DNA from: Laccaria trichodermophora
Taxonomy: Eukaryota > Basidiomycota > Agaricomycetes > Agaricales > Hydnangiaceae
Direction: 5' to 3'
Length of the DNA stretch: 64,000 nucleotides
Assembly (NCBI GenBank): GCA_018417955.1
Contig: JACTVC010000029.1
Span: 620,001 to 684,000, forward strand
Shown here: positions 58,747 through 64,000 of the stretch, piece after piece
How the letters are laid out: every line of letters begins with the position of its first letter
Position numbering within the stretch: position 1 is the stretch's first letter
Notes under the pieces: model-generated
Seen by the model: the letters and a program-made list of their open reading frames with translations, nothing else
Database searches by the model: none
What the model was told of the DNA's origin: nothing
Program-made: the position numbers and the translations under genes

Positions 58747-61020
58747 ATGGCTACCAATACACGATTCCAAAGACCAACAAACCGCAGTGGTATTTCTCGT
58801 GATCCACCAGTCTCATCATCTAAACCACCCTCTAAACGTAAACGAACAACATCATCTGCTGCTGAAAACCCCAAAACAAAGCAGCAAAAGTATGATGAAG
58901 ATGAAGTCAAAGGAACTGGAAAAGGGCAGGGCAGGAAGGGGAAGAAGGAGGAAAAGAAAGCACCAAAAGGGAAGAAAAACAGGTATGCCTGTTGCGCCAC
59001 ACTTGCCAAGATACTAACATTTGAGTACTTTCAGAAAGACATCCGCCATGCGAGCTGAAGAGGATGCTAAGGCTGGCTCCCCTCTCAAACTTACCAGGTC
59101 TGTCTACCACCTATTCCAAATCCCTTTCACTAACTGGTGCACAGAGCTGAACAGGAACTTGAGGCCAGTGGTATCTCAGTTGCACCACCTAAGCGAGTCC
59201 GCCCAGCTGCTGCACCTCCCATCCCAGCCATGCCCACTCTCCCATCTGTACGTGAACGAGACACCAATGATGATAACAGCAACATCGACGACAAAAGTGA
59301 CCGCGATGTTGACATGGACAACAACAGCCACAACACCAACAACAGCAGCAGCAGCAATGGTGACAATGGCAACATGGATGATGAAGACAATAGTGACGAT
59401 GGCCATGACAGCAATGGTGACAGCACCAAAAGCAATGAGGATGAAGATAGGGATCAGCATAACTCACCCAAGAAAACAAGTGGTTGTCATGATGATGAGG
59501 ATCGTATCAGAGATCGTATTCGCGATCGTGAGATGGCCCATGATCGAGATGACAAGTTCAACAACCTTTCTGGTGAACTTGACAGCATGGACCCTAACCC
59601 AGGTAGGTACTTGATTGTTACATATGTACAATGTATACTAAATGTATCACAGATCCTTCAACTGATATTACAAGCAACATTGCTAACATCAACATTGATG
59701 AAGACATTGATGCTGATCCCCATGGTATGTGTCTAGCTACTTCTCTTTTTTTAGAGTGGACTAACTCAAATATTAGAACCAGATGTTGAAATCCCTAGTC
59801 TACCACATACTCCCCAACGCAAGGGGAAAGCAAGACAAATGAGTTCACCACAAACACTTAAACTTCAAGGGGCATCTCGTGTTATAGGTATGGTGATATT
59901 TATTTGACATTATATTTAAGTGTTTTAATTATAAGCTTAGGGGGTGTTTTACGTGGTCGTGCACATGGGAATAAGGCCAATATGGCTGATCTCATTGATG
60001 CAGACAAGGATGCCAATGACTCTCGTGAAATTTTGGGGAAGGTTTTACTGTACCTTTCAAACGACAACCCAGCCACAATCAACCCAGCAGAAACTCAGTC
60101 AACCACATCTTGTCTGGTTCCAATGGCTAGTAATATAAAGCCCACTCTTGAGAAGGTGGCCACAAAATATTCACCAATCAAAAGTATGTATTTGATTTTC
60201 TCTTATTCAGCTTAAAAACTTAATGAATATTCAGATAGAAATTTGAGAATATTTACACTTGATGGAGATGCCTGGGATCTTAAAGGTCGCTTTGATCATG
60301 CAATCAGCGACAATGAACCAGTCTCCTGGGTACTCCAGAACAATGAGTATACTTTGTCTTTGCTTTGCGTTGTTAATACAATTAAATTTCAAGTTATCTA
60401 AACTAATCTTCTGTTTATTATAGACTGAATTTGATCCTTTTGCTTCTACATCTGCTACATCTGGAACTGGGTCTACTAGACACAGTACCCCAGCTTCAAT
60501 CCAGCCAACTTGTAAATCTTGAACTACCAGTGATCTTAAAGACGAGTGGATTAGGCTTCTTAACATTCCAGACCATGTCATCAAGAACAATCCTAATCCT
60601 CCACTGCTGCTTGCCTACGAAAAATACAAGGCTTACTGCCAGGCATCCAACAGATTGGATACTATGCGCACAGATGGATCCTGGCCTGATAACTGTCGAA
60701 AACCAACTGCGACAGAGCTTATTGAGATATTCGTTGCTAAGTCAACCTGGTATTCTGCATATTGAACAGCTTTCACAGAGGTTGCAAAGAACTATTCAGA
60801 TATGCAGGCATATCTTGATGGAGATGCTGAACGCCCTACTGATAAAGAAATCTGGGGTTATAATGAACCTGAGGGATACTCACTCACTGATCTCAACAAG
60901 TGGTTGGCAGAGAAAAAGCAAGTTAAGAGGGGAAAAGAGAAGGGGAAAGAGAAACCTAAGGCTTCAGGTAGTGGTTCCAAAAAGAAGAAGTCAGATGGAC
61001 ATAAGGAAAGCAAGAAGTAA
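58747..61020 (+). pseudogene. KDZ copy 2 ORF1, accessory protein with two stops
   Basis: At least eight exons, beginning 58747-58982, 59035-59097, 59145-59602, 59653 onward. N-terminus MATNTRFQRPTNRSG, basic (KPPSKRKRT), then an acidic Asn/Asp-rich region (DDNSNIDDKSDRD), then the domain shared with copy 1 (GGVLRGRAHG, NLRIFTLDGDAWDLKGRF, LKDEWIRLLNIPDH, STWYSAY) and a Lys-rich end (SKKKKSDGHKESKK). TGA at 60520-60522 and 60763-60765 interrupt it; the second aligns with Arg in copy 1. The N-terminal ~300 residues are missing from copy 1. Function unknown; basic and acidic segments suggest a nuclear DNA/protein-binding helper of the transposase. Confidence 0.7.
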
Positions 61021-61161
61021 GTGTACTATAGTAACACATTTCTCATTTTTTCTTTCTCTCGTTTTAATGCAGACTTTAATTTTAGTAGAAGTTTTTTACT
61101 TGACATTGCTTGTTCAACTTTCTTTGGCCTACTCTCTGTGATTGCTAGTTTGGACAATTAT

Positions 61162-62415
61162 ATGATGACCATTTGTTTGCTGCTCTTCTTGACTCTGCTA
61201 CCTGGAGTTTCAGCTATACCTGAACAAGAATTTCCTGATATCACATTCAAAGTCTTCAATGACTTTGTAAAAGACAATTTCAGCTCCAAAGTTACTCTTT
61301 CCACAGTTCTCTTGGTCCTGTTCTCATTGACAGATAATCCTGAACTTCTAAGTTTACATGCTAAGCAACAAAATCCTACTGGAAAAGGAGAAAATGCAGT
61401 TCGTGTCAGTGCATGGATGAAAGCTCTAGTTCGTGCACTCATCAAGAGGCTTGGAGAAAAGTCTGACACTCTTTTGAAAAAGACAGAAAGCCCTACTGGA
61501 GATCAGAAGATTGTTGCAATAGGAGATAAACTTGATAACTTTTCAAAACTTCTGGATCTATACCCTTATGATGATAAAGGAAATTTTCATGGAAAGCTGA
61601 AACCAACATCTCATGATGAATTTAAACCAGTGTTACTCATCTGTCCTAATTCTCCATTTTGTATGACCAAATCATGCAAGCGTCGATCTTTGATACAGCA
61701 TACTCCTTCCAGAGATATACCAACTGTGACTTTGATCAAGGGAAATGAAATGCATGAAAAGGCATATGTATTAACTGGCATCTGTACATCTTGCAAAACA
61801 TTGTACTGGGCTGATCGTGAACGCACATCCAATGATAACATAGTCAGCCGAGTTTACTTAAATTCTGCTTGCTATCTTAAAATTGGTCAGAATACATGGG
61901 TTGATCGTGTCTTCTCTGCTGCTGTGTTAAATGGAATGTACAGTTTTCATGCATCAGCAGCTGCATATACAGACTTCTGGAATAACAGTTATTTAGAGAA
62001 CAGGACAGGAAAAATGACAAGACGGCTGATTTGGCAAGCATTTGTCCAAGAATCAATACGTTCACTTGGAGCAGCTTTACAAAAAGACTTGCAGCTTCCA
62101 GATGGCCTTCCCATTGATGATGTTACCAAATCAGCTTTTGAAATACTAGGAGATAATGGATATATTCGAGCTGCTCATGCTCATGAATGTACTGAATGTA
62201 CTCAACCCTATAAGGCTATTGCAGATAGTTTGCTAACTGGTGAAGATCCAGCTGCTTTAGTTGGTGAGGATGAAAACAGACATGTACCTCCACTTGTTGG
62301 AGAAGGGGCTGATCTAGCAGCTGCAGATGCTGCTCAAGCTCGACTTAATGCTCAACAACATAATCAGGGTGCTTCAGACACAAATGTTGATGAAAATGCT
62401 GCACCTGTGAAATGA
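61162..62415 (+). CDS. KDZ copy 2 CxC5 protein with hydrophobic leader
   Basis: 417 residues from the first in-frame ATG pair. The start MMTICLLLFLTLLPGVSA looks like a signal peptide or membrane anchor, and the open frame extends upstream through another hydrophobic stretch (FLLDIACSTFFGLLSVIAS). Then helical sequence and the CxC5 cluster: LLICPNSPFCMTKSCK, LTGICTSCKTLYWAD, NTWVDRVFSAAVLNGMYSFHAS, and HECTECTQP near the end. The CxC5 cluster is known from KDZ-associated proteins and probably binds zinc and target DNA. Ends TGA overlapping the next ORF by four bases; a single missing A in gtgaaatgatt would explain the split from the CxC6 ORF. Confidence 0.7.
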   Translation: MMTICLLLFLTLLPGVSAIPEQEFPDITFKVFNDFVKDNFSSKVTLSTVLLVLFSLTDNPELLSLHAKQQNPTGKGENAVRVSAWMKALVRALIKRLGEKSDTLLKKTESPTGDQKIVAIGDKLDNFSKLLDLYPYDDKGNFHGKLKPTSHDEFKPVLLICPNSPFCMTKSCKRRSLIQHTPSRDIPTVTLIKGNEMHEKAYVLTGICTSCKTLYWADRERTSNDNIVSRVYLNSACYLKIGQNTWVDRVFSAAVLNGMYSFHASAAAYTDFWNNSYLENRTGKMTRRLIWQAFVQESIRSLGAALQKDLQLPDGLPIDDVTKSAFEILGDNGYIRAAHAHECTECTQPYKAIADSLLTGEDPAALVGEDENRHVPPLVGEGADLAAADAAQARLNAQQHNQGASDTNVDENAAPVK

Positions 62416-63410
62416 TTGTGATGGATGGCATTGTTATGGGGCCAACACATTGTGCATATGACAATTGTACTTCTGAGTTGGCAAATGCACGTGGTGGATC
62501 ATTTTGTCACTTTCATGAGTCACAATATGGGGCAAAATGCCGTGTACATGGTTGTACATCAACAAAGAAATCTGGAACACAGGCCTGTAGTGAACATCAA
62601 GGTGAATGGAAAAAGCATTTAAATAGCAGAAGCAAACAGAGTTTAGCTGGAGTAAAAAGAATGCTTCAGCGACCTGCAGAAAATATGCCTTGGCAACCTT
62701 CTAATGAAAGACCTGTACAGCCTCATGACCAACCAGCATCTGAACCACAAATCAAACATTATTTTAGCCCTTCTCGATTTTATTGTGTAGAAACCATAAC
62801 TGCTCCATGTGGTGTTGTTATTGCATGGACTAAATTTGACAAGGCAGAATCACCAACAAATATTTTAAATTGGTTGGAATCTATCTTTCCAACAGAGGAA
62901 TCCAGACCAGATTATATTTGCATTGATAAAGCATGCCTAGTGCTTCGAACTGCGATAGCCAATGGGAGCTGGGAGCGGATATGGAAAAAGACCACTCAAT
63001 TCATTGTGGATAGCTACCATTACATTAATCATTGCACAACTGACTATATCTGTCGTAAATGGTGTAATCCTGCACCTCTGAATAGTTCTGCACCTAATCT
63101 GGTTATATCTGCTGTTGATAAAAATGGTCGACCATATTTGAAAAGAGCCTTCAATACTCAGGTATAGTTCTTATTTTTATAATATATATTTTATAACTTA
63201 TTGCTTTTGCAGGCTTGTGAACAATTAAATTCATGGCTTGGTGGATTTGATTCCATCTTGAAAAGAATGACACAAGGAAACTTTAACTGGTTTCTTCATA
63301 CTATGCTTTTCTATCACACAAGGTATGTGATTAGAAAGCAGGAATTAAGTAAAGATTCTACTGAAGAAGAAGAAGAAGAAGAAGAGGGAACAGTAGATGA
63401 CTCACTTTAG
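62412..63410 (+). CDS. KDZ copy 2 CxC6 / transposase
   Basis: Exons 62412-63161 and 63213-63410 (intron 51 nt, gtatag...ttgcag), 315 residues. CxC6 cluster: HCAYDNC, SFCHFHE, AKCRVHGC, QACSEHQ. Then the RNase H-like core: FYCVETITAPCGVVIAWTK, YICIDKACLVL (first acidic region), IVDSYHYINHCTTDYICRKW followed by CNPAP (the D-x-H-H cluster typical for the family), CEQLNSWLGGFDSILKRM and FNWFLHTMLFYHTRYV, ending in a Glu run and DDSL. This part catalyses strand cleavage and transfer in KDZ elements. No stop inside; with the CxC5 ORF it probably was one protein. Confidence 0.8.
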
Positions 63411-63728
63411 AATTACAATAACTAAATGTATATACAATATCAATCAAGTCTGCTGATCTATCAATGCCATCTGACAATCTATATTTAAAATCCATCCATA
63501 AAATTAGTAAGTGCATGGGAATTTCATTTAGAGTCCAGCAGAATCCAATGGAATCCACTGGAATTCCATTCAGAATCCGGTGGAATCCATTGGAATTCCA
63601 TTCAGAATCTGGCGGAATCTGGCGGAATCCACTGGAATTTGAGATTCCTACCATTCCGGCGGACTCCGGATGGAATTCCAACATTCTATGGGAGTCCGCC
63701 GGAACTCATGGGGGAAGGTAAAGTACAG
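63411..63728 (+). repeat. Right subterminal region of KDZ copy 2
   Basis: AT-rich to 63510, then about a dozen ggaatcc/ggaattcc words in imperfect array, ending at the terminus. Mirror image of the left subterminal region 56755-56995. Confidence 0.65.
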
Positions 63729-64000
63729 GCAGACACTGACCTCTAACCTCAGATAAACTGAATTACAGTAACTGAAAGAGTATTCGTAAGTAAAAAGCGC
63801 CCCTTGAATGAAATACCAGCACACCTTTTTGTACAGAACCGTTGTTCATCGTCAAGAGTAGGGTCGAAGATTTACCTGGCCATATTCAACACACATCAGC
63901 ATTCAACGACGGGAACAACAGCAATGTACAAGACAGAGGTAGTGAGGGATGTGAAGGGGAGCAGAGGGTGGAGGAGAGGAGAAGTGGAGGAAGGGAATGC
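63729..64000. other. Flank right of KDZ copy 2
   Basis: Starts with the target duplication GCAGACAC. No gene seen in 270 bp; the end is purine-rich (gaggagaggagaagtgg). May continue the minus-strand gene remnant. Confidence 0.35.

Larger units (their letters stand above)
56730..63728 (+). mobile_element. KDZ transposon copy 2, complete ends, 6999 bp
   Basis: Left end gaggtctttaccatccccc, right end gggggaaggtaaagtacag; flanks GCAGACAT and GCAGACAC (7 of 8 match). Subterminal regions on both sides are full of ggaatcc/ggaattcc words (56755-56995, 63540-63700). Carries ORF1, CxC5 ORF and CxC6/transposase ORF on the plus strand. KDZ (Kyakuja-Dileera-Zisupton) elements are known for 8-bp duplications and for cysteine clusters next to an RNase H-type transposase, which fits. 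Two stops in ORF1 and a frameshift suggest it is no longer active. Confidence 0.85.

Overview
The window looks like an Agaricomycete (Basidiomycota) chromosome, GC-moderate and gene-rich on the left and a transposon graveyard on the right. The evidence is many introns of about 50-65 nt, a DUF4470/MYND protein, a class I hydrophobin gene, a Pil1/eisosome gene with the long C-terminal extension seen in basidiomycetes, and KDZ-type transposons with CxC5/CxC6 cysteine clusters and a TET/JBP-type dioxygenase. All gene models here were built by hand from splice sites and reading-frame continuity.

Host part, 1-27400. From left to right: an F-box protein (721-2353, -), a MYND-finger protein (2666-3662, +), an unknown three-exon gene (4473-5411, +), a seven-exon hydrophobin with a Thr-rich arm (5690-6755, -), an unknown multi-exon gene (7530-8753, -), a stretch of decayed duplications (8835-11990), a cysteine-cluster/coiled-coil protein (12151-14587, +), a large DUF4470+MYND protein (14902-18600, -), an unusual aquaporin (20713-22210, +), a tandem array of tRNA-like sequences (22655-23278, -) and a 993-codon eisosome gene (24102-27527, +). 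The last ~40 codons of the eisosome gene appear to come from mobile DNA.

Mobile part, 27400-64000. Two arms of exactly 1698 bp (27625-29322 and 43900-45597) form a near-identical inverted repeat. They enclose (i) KDZ copy 1, which lacks its 5' end, has several stop codons, and is split by a nested 5775-bp element with an 8-bp target duplication; (ii) a TET/JBP-like 2OG-Fe(II) dioxygenase pseudogene (39496-41108, -) with intact metal-ligand motifs but three in-frame stops; and (iii) several minisatellites. A diverged third block of the arm satellite lies at 46240-47930. From 48.7 to 56.7 kb the remains of a minus-strand gene are interrupted by three hAT-like MITEs (8-bp target duplications), a 1723-bp sibling of the nested element, and a 1172-bp inverted-repeat element. 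KDZ copy 2 (56730-63728, 6999 bp) has both termini and a 7/8 target duplication, and carries ORF1, a CxC5 ORF and a CxC6/transposase ORF. The termini of copy 2, of copy 1 (right end only) and of the two transposase-less elements share the ends C[AT]GTACTT and GAGGTCTT. This ties them into one family in which copy 2 is the probable source type.

The most notable biology is this KDZ family linked to a TET/JBP gene. Such an association is already known for basidiomycetes in general. New here are the structural details: hydrophobic leader segments on the transposase ORF, an ORF1/ORF2 junction broken in different ways in the two copies, asymmetric termini shared by non-autonomous relatives, and a run of nonsense codons all compatible with C-to-T decay.
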